A stretch of DNA of 64,000 bases from contig JAWLDZ010000001.1 in assembly GCA_041686355.1 (NCBI GenBank), positions 39,953-103,952 on the forward strand, in the 5' to 3' direction. The DNA is from DSBN01 sp041686355. GTDB lineage: Bacteria; Spirochaetota; Spirochaetia; DSM-16054; Sediminispirochaetaceae. The position numbers were made by a program, and so were the translations under genes. Shown in pieces: positions 50,349 through 59,246 of this stretch (position 1 is the first letter of the stretch; every line of letters begins with the position of its first letter). Below the pieces are notes generated by a model. That model searched no databases. It was not told the DNA's origin and saw only the letters and a program-made list of their open reading frames with translations.

Positions 50349-53248
50349 CAATTACTCTCCTCCTGTTCTAATAAGCGCCTACCCTCGGACACCCATTGGG
50401 TATGGGGAAATTCGGTTTCCAGCTTTCTGACCATAGAACGAGCTCCCCTTGAATCACCGGCATCAAGGGCACTCCTGGCCGCCTTCAGAAGAGATCTGGC
50501 AACCAGATCGTCATCTCCGGAACCTAATACCGCTGCTCGAGCATACGAGTTTGCCGCATCCTCGGATTCATTCTGTTTAGTGTAATACTCACCCATAAGA
50601 TAATAAGCCTCTGCCGCTGCCTCGGCATCTTGATTTTCATATTCCAACAAACTGTTCAAGTAGTTAAGAGCTTGCTCGTTTTTTTCTGGATATTGATAGA
50701 GGTACATTCGAGCAAGGTCAAGTGCGGCCTCACGTCCATCGGCAGACGAAAGCCCCTCCTCTTCAACCCTCACCGACAGTTCAGCCTCCCGCTGGCCCTG
50801 TCCGCCGATAACCCGTTTTAGGGTTTCCACCTTTTGCCTGGCGGTTTCGGCATCCTTTTGTTCAGGAAAGGCGGAGATGTAGCGGGTATAATAGGAGACG
50901 GCGCTCTGAAATTCCCCAAGCTCAGCATGCAGCTGGGCCAGCTCCAACAGAGTATCAGCATAAAAAGAGCTGTTTTTATGCTCATCCGCCAGTTTTTCCC
51001 ATAGAAGAATAGCTCCGTAGGGTTCATCAGCCTTCAACGCAGCCATCCCCCCCCAAAACAGGGACACATCGATCAAACTCCCCCTGGGGAAGCGAGTCCG
51101 ATGCTCATAGTAGGCATCCCGTGCCTGCTCATACTCTTCCAGCTGATAGAGAATATCGCCACGCCGATAGAGGGCTTCCTCACCCAGGGGACTGGTCGGA
51201 TACCGGTTGGCTAAACGCTTATAGGTTTCTACCGCGTCCAGTGAACGTCCAAGCATATGCAGCAGGCCCGCTTGTTCATACATAGCATCATCGGCAAAAG
51301 CAGAATCCTCATATTCTTTATAGATAGTTTGATATACCATGAGGGCATCCTCGCTTTTTCCCAGGGCGGCGCTGCTTTTTGCATACATGAACAAACCCTG
51401 CTCCTGGCTGGCTTCAGGTATATCCTGGCGACTGTAGCGCCCAAAAAACTCTTGGGCTCGCATAAATTTGCCATCCGCATACGCTGCCCACCCGGCCAGG
51501 TACTGCGCTTCTACAGCCTTCCGGTTATCAGGATACTCCTCTATTACACGCCCAAACCATTCCAAAGCGGTAGTGTAGTCCACCTGTTTATAATAAATCC
51601 AGCCGAGGTAAAAATAGAAACTTGGTATTAAATCTTCCAAACCAGCCTGGCGCAATTGTTCGCCCGAAATTTCGTTAAGCGCCTCGCCGGCGGCTTGATA
51701 CTGTCCCTGCTTCAGATAGGCCATTCCCTCCATATACAGCAGCTTCAACTCTTCCTCAGAAGCTCCCTCGGGCAAATCCGGTTGCTCCGCTCGCAGATTA
51801 TCAACCAATTGATACAGCTGTGAATAGTTCTCGAGCTGGAAATATAGTTGTGATAGATCTACCTGTGCTTCCAGGTCTTCCTTATAGCGCGGCACATACT
51901 CCTGCAAATCATCCACTGCCGCTTCAAGCTGTTTCATCTCTGTATGCAGCCTCGAACGCAGCCGCAGCAGCTCTCGGTCATACCCCCCGGATTCCCCTTT
52001 GGAAAAACTATCCTGCACCACCGACAGTGCCGCCCGGTAATTTTCATTCCTGTACAGCGCATATGCGTACAGATAATTGACCTGGCCCTGATAATCGGAA
52101 TCGGGAAATTCCGACAAGAAAGACTCTAACACATCGGCCGCGGGGTTCCACTGCTCCCGAGAGCTTTCGAGCCTCCCGAGTGCCAGCAAGAGCTCCTCGC
52201 GTCTATCTGTCGTTAACTCGAGGTATTCACGCAGCAGCTCTACCGCGCTATCGAGTTCTCCTTCCCTCTCCATTATGTGGGAAAGGTAAAGAGGAACCAA
52301 ACCGTCGACCTGCTCCATTGGAAGAGTACGCTGTATTCTACGCAGGTAGCTGCGAGCCAAATCATAATTTCCGGCCTGGTAGTGTTCGATACCGGCTCTT
52401 AACAAGAACTCGGATAGAAGTACGGGACTTCCGGATAACTCCACTTGGGCTTCATCGAATATTTCTTGCTGAAGCGAGGGCTGACCGGTTTCCTCGTATA
52501 ATACATACAACCGTTTATATGCAACAGTTTTCAAATCCTCGGAGGCATCCAGGAGTTCCCGATACAGGGGCTCAGCCTGCTCGAATTTCCTTTGCTGAAA
52601 AAGAGCTTCTGCACGGTATAAACCTAGTTTCTGCTGAACATCCGAATCGAACAGCTCTAGCTGCAGATTCTCATAAATAGCAAACAGCTCCTCATACCTT
52701 CCTGTCTCTACCAGCAGAGAGGTAAGTAATACCACCATTTTTGGGTTCTGCACGGGTGAGTCATACATCTGATACAAGTCTTTTACTGAACTCAGAGCCT
52801 GCTCGTACTGTTCAAGACTTCGCTCTGTGAGTGCTTTATAATACAAAGCATCCCGTTGCAGGCTTTGCGGGTTTCCATCTAAAAAATCCGCAAATTTGGC
52901 TTGGGCCTGTTCATACTGGTTTAGGTTGTAAAGGCTATACCCCTGCCAAAAAGGTATGTATCGAAAGTGACGTGTACTCGAATACCGCTGTGCAACCCGC
53001 TGCAGCCCTTCGAGGGACGCACTGTACCGTCCTAAAAAAGCGTAAATAACGGCCTCTCGGAACTTGGCATCCGGGAGGTATTCAGAATCCGGATACTCCT
53101 CCATCAACTGGGTATAACGTGAAAGGGCAAACTGGTAGTCCCCGCTTTCGAAGCGCCGCTCAGCTTCGCGGTACAGCCGCTGCTCCTGAGCTGAAGATAG
53201 AAAAGTACACACTACAAGAAACAACAAAAAAAAGGAGATCTTTTTCAT
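50348..53248 (-). CDS. Large exported TPR protein of the TonB cluster
   Basis: A 966-residue protein with a type I signal peptide (KKISFFLLFLVVCTFLSSAQ, cleavage near residue 20). The mature part is a superhelix of about 20-25 TPR units of the outer-membrane-assembly type, for example AERRFESGDYQFALSRYTQLMEEYPDSEYLPDAKF at the start and YYTKQNESEDAANSYARAA near the end. The first units resemble YbgF/BamD-like TPRs. It is coupled to the barrel gene by a 1-bp overlap, so a complex with the barrel is likely. The ribosome site is weak. Confidence 0.85.
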   Translation of the reverse strand: MKKISFFLLFLVVCTFLSSAQEQRLYREAERRFESGDYQFALSRYTQLMEEYPDSEYLPDAKFREAVIYAFLGRYSASLEGLQRVAQRYSSTRHFRYIPFWQGYSLYNLNQYEQAQAKFADFLDGNPQSLQRDALYYKALTERSLEQYEQALSSVKDLYQMYDSPVQNPKMVVLLTSLLVETGRYEELFAIYENLQLELFDSDVQQKLGLYRAEALFQQRKFEQAEPLYRELLDASEDLKTVAYKRLYVLYEETGQPSLQQEIFDEAQVELSGSPVLLSEFLLRAGIEHYQAGNYDLARSYLRRIQRTLPMEQVDGLVPLYLSHIMEREGELDSAVELLREYLELTTDRREELLLALGRLESSREQWNPAADVLESFLSEFPDSDYQGQVNYLYAYALYRNENYRAALSVVQDSFSKGESGGYDRELLRLRSRLHTEMKQLEAAVDDLQEYVPRYKEDLEAQVDLSQLYFQLENYSQLYQLVDNLRAEQPDLPEGASEEELKLLYMEGMAYLKQGQYQAAGEALNEISGEQLRQAGLEDLIPSFYFYLGWIYYKQVDYTTALEWFGRVIEEYPDNRKAVEAQYLAGWAAYADGKFMRAQEFFGRYSRQDIPEASQEQGLFMYAKSSAALGKSEDALMVYQTIYKEYEDSAFADDAMYEQAGLLHMLGRSLDAVETYKRLANRYPTSPLGEEALYRRGDILYQLEEYEQARDAYYEHRTRFPRGSLIDVSLFWGGMAALKADEPYGAILLWEKLADEHKNSSFYADTLLELAQLHAELGEFQSAVSYYTRYISAFPEQKDAETARQKVETLKRVIGGQGQREAELSVRVEEEGLSSADGREAALDLARMYLYQYPEKNEQALNYLNSLLEYENQDAEAAAEAYYLMGEYYTKQNESEDAANSYARAAVLGSGDDDLVARSLLKAARSALDAGDSRGARSMVRKLETEFPHTQWVSEGRRLLEQEESN

Positions 53249-53289
53249 ATTTTTAAAGATAATTCAGTAAAGGAGCATTTTCAATATAA

Positions 53290-54639
53290 TTAACGCTTAA
53301 GCACCGGCTCTAAGCGCATATTTTCTGGTTTAAAGGCCCCTGTGTGCGGAATGCTCACCAGATGAACATATTCCCCTTGATAACGGCGCATAAATGAGGA
53401 TGGTGAAGTCTCTGCATTGGTTTCCAGTATTTTCAATACCAGCCGCCCTTCTTCATCCAGCCAAGGAAAAAAGACCGCCACATGCAGATGTTTGCGCAGC
53501 TCGTACTCTCCATGAACCTGTACATTTACAGAGCCCAGGTAAAAATGACCGGTATTCTCCCTCGCAAGCTCGTACATAACCGTTTCAATGCTCGATACCG
53601 GATAACCGACATCCTCCACATACTTATGGTAGCGCAGATAATCCACATCGGCTAATTCAGGATTAACAGCAGAATCTTCAACACCTGCCGTTCCCCGGGG
53701 CAGCAGATCCAAGGCCCGGTATGCCTCTATAGCTAAATTGCGAGTCCAGTCAAGACCGAAATAGGGATCTTCGACTTCCTCTACCTTACTGCTCCAGCGA
53801 TTGCCGCGATACTCAGGATGAGGTCTTTTTAGGGTATCAATAGACAACAGGCTATCGGTATGCTGGTAGAGGACCGAATCAACTACCCATTTTGCAAAAC
53901 CGGAACAATTTAATCCGCCCTCTCCAGGCTGGGGAGAACCGTCCTTGATAAAGACAAATTCACCGAGGGAATTAATCGCCCCATCTTCTGCATCCTGCAG
54001 CTGCTCTAAGTAGGGCTCCACTTGCTGGTAAAGGTCATCGACATTAGTCAGCTCCGGTAGACTAAACTCAGATTTTGGGATATAGAACTCCCAGTCAATA
54101 TACCCCACCGTACGCCGCACAATCTCCGCGAAGGGTGCGCGGGCGATTTTCTCAAGGGGCAGGCTTATCTTTATATCCGACTGTACCTTTTTACCCTTCA
54201 GAAAGACATCTATCCGGCTGCGGTCCTTTTGCTCGGGAAAAATACGCAAAAAGCTGCCGGGCTCGCTTTTATAGTAGATTTTTATCTGCTCAAAGCTCCC
54301 GTCCTGCGCCGATCTCTTAATAATATAGCTGCCGGCGACGGCATCACTAAACTCGATATCATCTCCATGGTAAAAACAGAAATAGACACTTTCCTTCTGT
54401 TCCTCTATAAAGAACTGGACGGGGACGTCATATCCGGGTTGATTTTCCATTGTTTCGGGTATTTGCCGGGCCTTCTCAATTGGTCCTAGAACCTGGTCCA
54501 TCAACTGGGATCTTAGATAGATATTCTCCGGAATTCCAGAGATGGCATGGGCAGCCGGGTCAGGCAAAGCCCAGCCAAGGGTGGAGATACAACTAAATAA
54601 GACTAGCATGCACAGCCTGTGCAGGTTGGATATGCTCAT
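53290..54639 (-). CDS. Exported protein with NlpC/P60-like cysteine peptidase features
   Basis: A 449-residue secreted protein. A signal peptide covers residues about 1-24 (LCMLVLFSCISTLGWA). The N-terminal 200 residues are not recognised. Near residue 240, GGLNCSGFAKWVVD resembles the active-site Cys of NlpC/P60 peptidases (DCSGF). Near 395, RKHLHVAVFFPW could supply the His. The spacing is larger than usual, with an insertion rich in charged residues. If active it would act on peptidoglycan or a similar amide. It lies between merR and the TPR gene in the long minus-strand run. Confidence 0.65.
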   Translation of the reverse strand: MSISNLHRLCMLVLFSCISTLGWALPDPAAHAISGIPENIYLRSQLMDQVLGPIEKARQIPETMENQPGYDVPVQFFIEEQKESVYFCFYHGDDIEFSDAVAGSYIIKRSAQDGSFEQIKIYYKSEPGSFLRIFPEQKDRSRIDVFLKGKKVQSDIKISLPLEKIARAPFAEIVRRTVGYIDWEFYIPKSEFSLPELTNVDDLYQQVEPYLEQLQDAEDGAINSLGEFVFIKDGSPQPGEGGLNCSGFAKWVVDSVLYQHTDSLLSIDTLKRPHPEYRGNRWSSKVEEVEDPYFGLDWTRNLAIEAYRALDLLPRGTAGVEDSAVNPELADVDYLRYHKYVEDVGYPVSSIETVMYELARENTGHFYLGSVNVQVHGEYELRKHLHVAVFFPWLDEEGRLVLKILETNAETSPSSFMRRYQGEYVHLVSIPHTGAFKPENMRLEPVLKR

Positions 54640-54659
54640 ATACTCTTTATATCGACCTA

Positions 54660-55019
54660 TTATATCGACCTACTGAAGGGTTTGTCTAAGATCTCTTCAA
54701 GCTTTTTTTGCTGTTCACGTATTCGACCCTGCAACAACAGCAGTTCATTGCGTAGGGCCGTAATATGGGCTCGAGTATTTTTCTCTTCCGAATACAACTC
54801 CTCCCACAGTTTTTCCCGGACCCCGGCTAGGGTAAATTTTTTCTTCTGCAGCAGATACTTAATTCGCAGCAGTAAATCAAGCTCCTGCCGTGAATACACA
54901 CGCCGGCCGGCTTGGTCCTTGCGGGGAGAAAGAATCGGCAGCTCCTGCTCCCAGTATCGAAGCACATGGGGTTTTACTTCGAGAAGTTCACAGACTGTAC
55001 CAATCTGATACCCCGTCAT
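54660..55019 (-). CDS. MerR-family transcriptional regulator
   Basis: A 119-residue regulator. The winged helix is at residues about 3-70: YQIGTVCELLEVKPHVLRYWEQELPILSPRKDQAGRRVYSRQEL. A short helix for dimerisation follows. There is no ligand-binding domain and no metal-binding cysteines. GAGG lies 6 bases before the ATG. It lies 12 bp after der and 20 bp before the NlpC-like gene. Its target is unknown, but nearby envelope genes are candidates. Confidence 0.9.
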   Translation of the reverse strand: MTGYQIGTVCELLEVKPHVLRYWEQELPILSPRKDQAGRRVYSRQELDLLLRIKYLLQKKKFTLAGVREKLWEELYSEEKNTRAHITALRNELLLLQGRIREQQKKLEEILDKPFSRSI

Positions 55020-55031
55020 GCTCTTCCTCGC

Positions 55032-56384
55032 TTAAGTTTGATGACCGGAACGCTCCCGCAGTTCCACAGTAATTGGAACATTGGTAAAGCCAAGCTCTTT
55101 GCGGATGCTGTTGGTCAAATATTGTACATAAGATTTTGGAAAGCCCTTTTTACGGTTCACAAATATTAAGAACCTCACCGGACTGCTTCCAACCTGGGTG
55201 GCATAATAAACCTTATAATGGCCCTGGGTACCTCTAGGCGGCTGCAAGTGGTCTGTTAGCTCTCGAATAAGCTCATTCACCACTGGTGTTTCTATCCGTT
55301 GATTCAGCTGTTTCCATACCGAATACACATTGCTTAACAGCTTTTCAATTCCTTCACCTGTTTTTGCAGAAATCGGCACTGTTGGAGCAAAGCTGAGGAT
55401 CGGAAATACAAACCGCACCCGATCCTGGATTGCCTGCATCTGGTTCGGCATCTCTTTTACTTTATCCCATTTGTTGAGAACGATTAAAATTCCCTTTCCC
55501 CTTTTAACCGCCTGCTGGGCAATTTTCTTATCCTGATCGGTAAGCCCCTCCTCAGCATCTATGAGCAGCAGAACTACATCGCTTACTTCAATTGTTTTGA
55601 AGGCTCGGTTTACCGAATAATACTCGACCGACTCCTGCACCTTTTTTTTCCGGCGAATTCCCGCGGTGTCCATTACTTGAAACAGAGTTCCCCGGTGTCT
55701 AAATCGACCTTCAATTACATCCCGCGTAGTACCAGGTATTTCCGATACAATTGAGGATTCCGACCCTATAAGATAATTAGACAGAGTAGATTTTCCGGTG
55801 TTCGGCTTACCGAGCACCGCAATTCTGATATAGGGCTCATCTTCGACCTCATCATCAATGGCCGAGAAATCTATTACCTCTTCAATTTTTTCTTCCAGAT
55901 CATCGATACCTGTTCCATGGGCTGCCGAAATGCCAACCACATGTTCAAAACCTAGTGAGTAAAAATCCCACAAAAGGCCTTCACGCTGCTGATTATCTAC
56001 TTTATTTACCACAACTATAAGCTTGTCGGTATAGGTGCGAATTTTTTCTACAAACTCCTCGTCCTCTGCGGTGTATTCACTTATATCCAGCATCAGCAGG
56101 ACTAAATCTACATCTTTAAGAAGGGCCAGGCTCTTTTCACGGACCAGCGATTCAATATCCACTGCGTCCACGCGATACCCTCCGGTATCGATAAGCTCTA
56201 CCGCGTGATCGGCGATCACAGCGGGCTCATGAACTGCATCTCGTGTTACCCCTGGTGTGGGGTCTGTTATAGCTCTGCGTCGCCCGACTAAGCGGTTAAA
56301 CAGAGTTGATTTGCCTACATTCGGGCGCCCGACAATGGCAATTTTTACACCCGAAGGCGTATTATATGAGGTCGAACCGTTCAT
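55032..56384 (-). CDS. der: Ribosome-assembly GTPase Der (EngA)
   Basis: A 450-residue double GTPase needed for 50S maturation. G1 of domain 1 is GRPNVGKSTLFNRL near residue 17. G1 of domain 2 is GKPNTGKSTLSNYL near 195. The G3 motifs are DTGG and DTAG, and both G4 motifs read NKVD or NKWD. A C-terminal KH-like domain is intact (RGTQGHYKVYYATQVG). The first 11 residues are extra. Its ATG lies inside the end of ptsI (23-bp overlap). Confidence 0.97.
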   Translation of the reverse strand: MNGSTSYNTPSGVKIAIVGRPNVGKSTLFNRLVGRRRAITDPTPGVTRDAVHEPAVIADHAVELIDTGGYRVDAVDIESLVREKSLALLKDVDLVLLMLDISEYTAEDEEFVEKIRTYTDKLIVVVNKVDNQQREGLLWDFYSLGFEHVVGISAAHGTGIDDLEEKIEEVIDFSAIDDEVEDEPYIRIAVLGKPNTGKSTLSNYLIGSESSIVSEIPGTTRDVIEGRFRHRGTLFQVMDTAGIRRKKKVQESVEYYSVNRAFKTIEVSDVVLLLIDAEEGLTDQDKKIAQQAVKRGKGILIVLNKWDKVKEMPNQMQAIQDRVRFVFPILSFAPTVPISAKTGEGIEKLLSNVYSVWKQLNQRIETPVVNELIRELTDHLQPPRGTQGHYKVYYATQVGSSPVRFLIFVNRKKGFPKSYVQYLTNSIRKELGFTNVPITVELRERSGHQT

Positions 56385-58101
56385 TCATCCATTTCCTTAC
56401 TAGTGAGTCTATCTCCGTAGCTGATTTCATTTCCATAACAATGCCGGCCAGCTCTTCGGCCTCCGACATACTTACAGAACGGATAATCTTTTTTACTTCG
56501 GGGATGGTAAATGCGCTCATGCTGAAAATATCAAGACCAAGTCCCAGCAAGAGTACTGTTGCCAGCGGGTAGCCGGCCATTTCTCCGCACATTCCAACCG
56601 GTATACTGGCCGAATGGGCGCTGTCAATCACAATTTTCAATAAGCGCAATACTCCGGGATGAAAAGGTTCATATAAATAGGCAATTTTCTCATTACCACG
56701 ATCCACCGCGATTGTGTATTGTATCAAGTCATTAGTTCCAATCGAGAAAAAATCAACTTTTTTAGCTAAGAGATCTGCCGTGAGGGCTGCGGAGGGAACT
56801 TCGATCATAATACCAATCGGTAAATCCTCCTTAAATGCAGTTCCCTCTTTTTTTAGCTCCTGCTTCACCGATTCCAGCACTTCAAGCACGTTATCGAGCT
56901 CTTCAACTCCCGAAATCATCGGAAACATTATTCGCAAATCCCCGTACACCGAAGCCCGCAACATGGCCCGCAGTTGTGTCCTAAAGAGGTCTTTACGGGA
57001 CAAGCAAAATCTAACAGCCCTCCAACCAAGAATAGGGTTTTTCTCGTCCAAACCTTCTAATCCCGGAATAACCTTATCACCACCGATATCGAGGGTTCGC
57101 AGGGTAACTCCACCTTTACCCTCCATATCCTGTAGTACTCGCGAGTATTCCTCGAACTGCACATCCTCCGAGGGAAACCCACCCGGCTGTAAAAACAGAT
57201 ATTCGGTCCGGTACAGCCCAATTCCATCAGCTCCGTGGGCAAGTACCGATTCGGTTTCATCGGGAACCTCTATGTTCCCCTTCAGAAGAATATGTTTCCC
57301 GTCCTTCGTTTCCGCAGCTAATTCATTCAACGACAGCAGCTGCATCTCCCGACGCTGCCATTCCTTCATTTTATGCTCGTACTTTTTGCGGGTTTCAGCA
57401 TCCGGATTAAGAATTACCGTACCTTCATTGCCGTTGACTATCGCCTCGTCACCGTTACGAGCATGTTTGGTGATGGTCGAGATGCCAAGCACCGCCGGTA
57501 TCTCAAAGGCTCGGGTCAGTATAGCTGTATGGCTTGTTCTCCCGCCCATATCCATAGCTATTGCCCGCACCGCACTCCGATTCAGGGTTAACGCATCCGA
57601 GGGGAGCAAATTATGAGTCACCAGCACCACATCCTCTTGTATATCCACCAGTGAAATACGTTCACGGTACAGAAGATGATTATGGATTCGCTTGGCCACA
57701 TCGTGAATATCGATTGTGCGCTCTTGTAAATACGTATCCTGGGAAGATTCGAGCATTCTAACCAGCTCTTTCGCAGTTTTATACAAAACCCACTCAACAT
57801 TCATCTGATCCGAGCGCAGATTATCTTCAATACGCTTGGTAAACTCCGGATCCTTCAGCATAAGCAAATGTGAATCAAGCAAGCGGCTTTCTTCTGTGCC
57901 CATTGAGCTGTTTGCCTGTTGCTGTAGAGCCTGGATCTCATCCCCCGCCTTATCAGCTGCCGAATGAAACCTTTCCAGCTCCGCTTCTACATCTTCGGGT
58001 TTAATCTCATATTTAGGTACTTGTGAAATCTCATCGAGATAAAGAAATATTTTACCAATATATATCCCCGGCGAGGCGGATATACCTTTAAATGTTTTCA
58101 T
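56362..58101 (-). CDS. ptsI: PTS enzyme I (phosphoenolpyruvate-protein phosphotransferase)
   Basis: The first enzyme of the sugar phosphotransferase system, passing phosphate from PEP to HPr. I start it at ATG 58101 (579 residues), where AAGGG lies about 5 bases upstream and the protein begins MKTFKGISASPGIYIGK as in the family. The frame opens at 58173. The phospho-histidine lies in GGRTSHTAILTRAFEIPAVLG, and the PEP-binding domain holds MCGEMAG with the catalytic Cys. No HPr or enzyme II gene is nearby, so it may serve a regulatory PTS. Overlap with der suggests co-translation. Confidence 0.95.
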   Translation of the reverse strand: MKTFKGISASPGIYIGKIFLYLDEISQVPKYEIKPEDVEAELERFHSAADKAGDEIQALQQQANSSMGTEESRLLDSHLLMLKDPEFTKRIEDNLRSDQMNVEWVLYKTAKELVRMLESSQDTYLQERTIDIHDVAKRIHNHLLYRERISLVDIQEDVVLVTHNLLPSDALTLNRSAVRAIAMDMGGRTSHTAILTRAFEIPAVLGISTITKHARNGDEAIVNGNEGTVILNPDAETRKKYEHKMKEWQRREMQLLSLNELAAETKDGKHILLKGNIEVPDETESVLAHGADGIGLYRTEYLFLQPGGFPSEDVQFEEYSRVLQDMEGKGGVTLRTLDIGGDKVIPGLEGLDEKNPILGWRAVRFCLSRKDLFRTQLRAMLRASVYGDLRIMFPMISGVEELDNVLEVLESVKQELKKEGTAFKEDLPIGIMIEVPSAALTADLLAKKVDFFSIGTNDLIQYTIAVDRGNEKIAYLYEPFHPGVLRLLKIVIDSAHSASIPVGMCGEMAGYPLATVLLLGLGLDIFSMSAFTIPEVKKIIRSVSMSEAEELAGIVMEMKSATEIDSLVRKWMNERFDLI

Positions 58102-58406
58102 TGTGCCCTTACTATACGAAGTTTTAACTATACTGTCAAATTGCCGGCCTGTGTTCACACAAGTTATGATCAAACTTTCTTAAAAGAATGCCGATAACAG
58201 TAATTCTACTTTTGGAAGTCCCCTATGAATTTAAAAATTTGACTTCTAAAAGTAGAATTACATAAAATCTTAAAGATAAATTACTTCAGGCGATTTCAAA
58301 AATACAAATTTTTTGAAACGCCTCAAACAAAATGTGAGCATTCTAAATTTGAAAATTTTATTTAAATTTTCAAATTTAGAACTGCTGTGCCGATACAAAA
58401 GATGGA
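58102..58406. other. Divergent intergenic region with three stacked hairpins
   Basis: No gene is seen. Three inverted repeats follow one another. First is a 21-bp arm pair at 58200-58220/58241-58261 (one G-T mismatch). Second is the dispersed-family hairpin at 58288-58323. Third is a perfect 18-bp pair at 58341-58358/58364-58381 with a 5-base loop. The region separates ptsI (minus) and the GerMN gene (plus) and must hold both promoters, which I cannot place with confidence. The last hairpin ends only 25 bp before the GerMN start. Confidence 0.8.
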
Positions 58407-59246
58407 ATGGCAAAGAAAAAAAAAGCATCATTAGGCTGTCTGTTTTGGGTTGCATTAATTTTACTCGTTTTAGTGGTTTTCTTATTTAACCGCGAACGAA
58501 TAAATACTGTTCTCGACGAAACAGGATTCAGGGAATATCTCTTCACACAGGACAGCCAAGAACCCGAAGTACAGCGGGTCGAACCGGAAGCTGAACAGCC
58601 GAGCACGCCGCAAACAGAGCAACAGGACAGCTCTACTTCCTCCGGTGATCAACCCGAAACTCCTCGTCCCGATGATGAAGAAGAGAACGAGGAAGAACAA
58701 CAGGTAGAAATCACAGTAGATAAACCCGAAGAGGACGAGTCGGCCTCTTCAGACAGTGCCACTGACAGCTCCACCGACAGCTCAGAAAAGCCTCGCATCG
58801 ATAAACGAATGCGGAAATCGGCCCTTTACTTTGTAGAGATAAACGATTCCGGCAGTATTAAACTGCAGCGGATTGTGCGTCCTATCTATTACACCGACTC
58901 CCCTCTTACAAAAACTCTGCAGGCCTTGCTTGAAGGTCTGACAGCTGAAGAGTTGAATCAGGGGCTTCTTAACCTAATACCCAAGGACAGTCGAATTCGC
59001 AAAGTATGGGTAGAAAACAGTACCGCCTATATCGACTTTAATGAAGCACTACGTTTTAATCAGTTTGGCACTGAGGGACTACACACCCAACTGCGCCAGA
59101 TTGTATATACAGCTACTGAATTCCAAACGGTAGATTCGGTACAAATACTTATCAACGGGAAGAAAATAGACTATTTAGCAAGTGAAGGTATCTTTGTCGG
59201 AAAACCACTCACCCGCGAAGATGTTGCACAGTCCTCCGGTGAGTAA
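58407..59246 (+). CDS. GerMN-domain membrane-anchored protein
   Basis: A 279-residue protein. The N-terminus is basic (AKKKKAS), with one membrane helix (about 10-30, LFWVALILLVLVVFLF). A disordered stretch rich in Glu, Gln, Ser and Asp (about 45-130) follows. The C-terminal 140 residues are a GerMN domain (LYFVEINDSGSIKLQRIVRPI, ENSTAYIDFNEAL, VDSVQILINGKKIDYL). GerMN proteins in other bacteria bind glycans or act in envelope or spore functions; no spore role is suggested here. Its last 72 bp are shared with the convergent tlyA gene. Confidence 0.86.
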   Translation: MAKKKKASLGCLFWVALILLVLVVFLFNRERINTVLDETGFREYLFTQDSQEPEVQRVEPEAEQPSTPQTEQQDSSTSSGDQPETPRPDDEEENEEEQQVEITVDKPEEDESASSDSATDSSTDSSEKPRIDKRMRKSALYFVEINDSGSIKLQRIVRPIYYTDSPLTKTLQALLEGLTAEELNQGLLNLIPKDSRIRKVWVENSTAYIDFNEALRFNQFGTEGLHTQLRQIVYTATEFQTVDSVQILINGKKIDYLASEGIFVGKPLTREDVAQSSGE

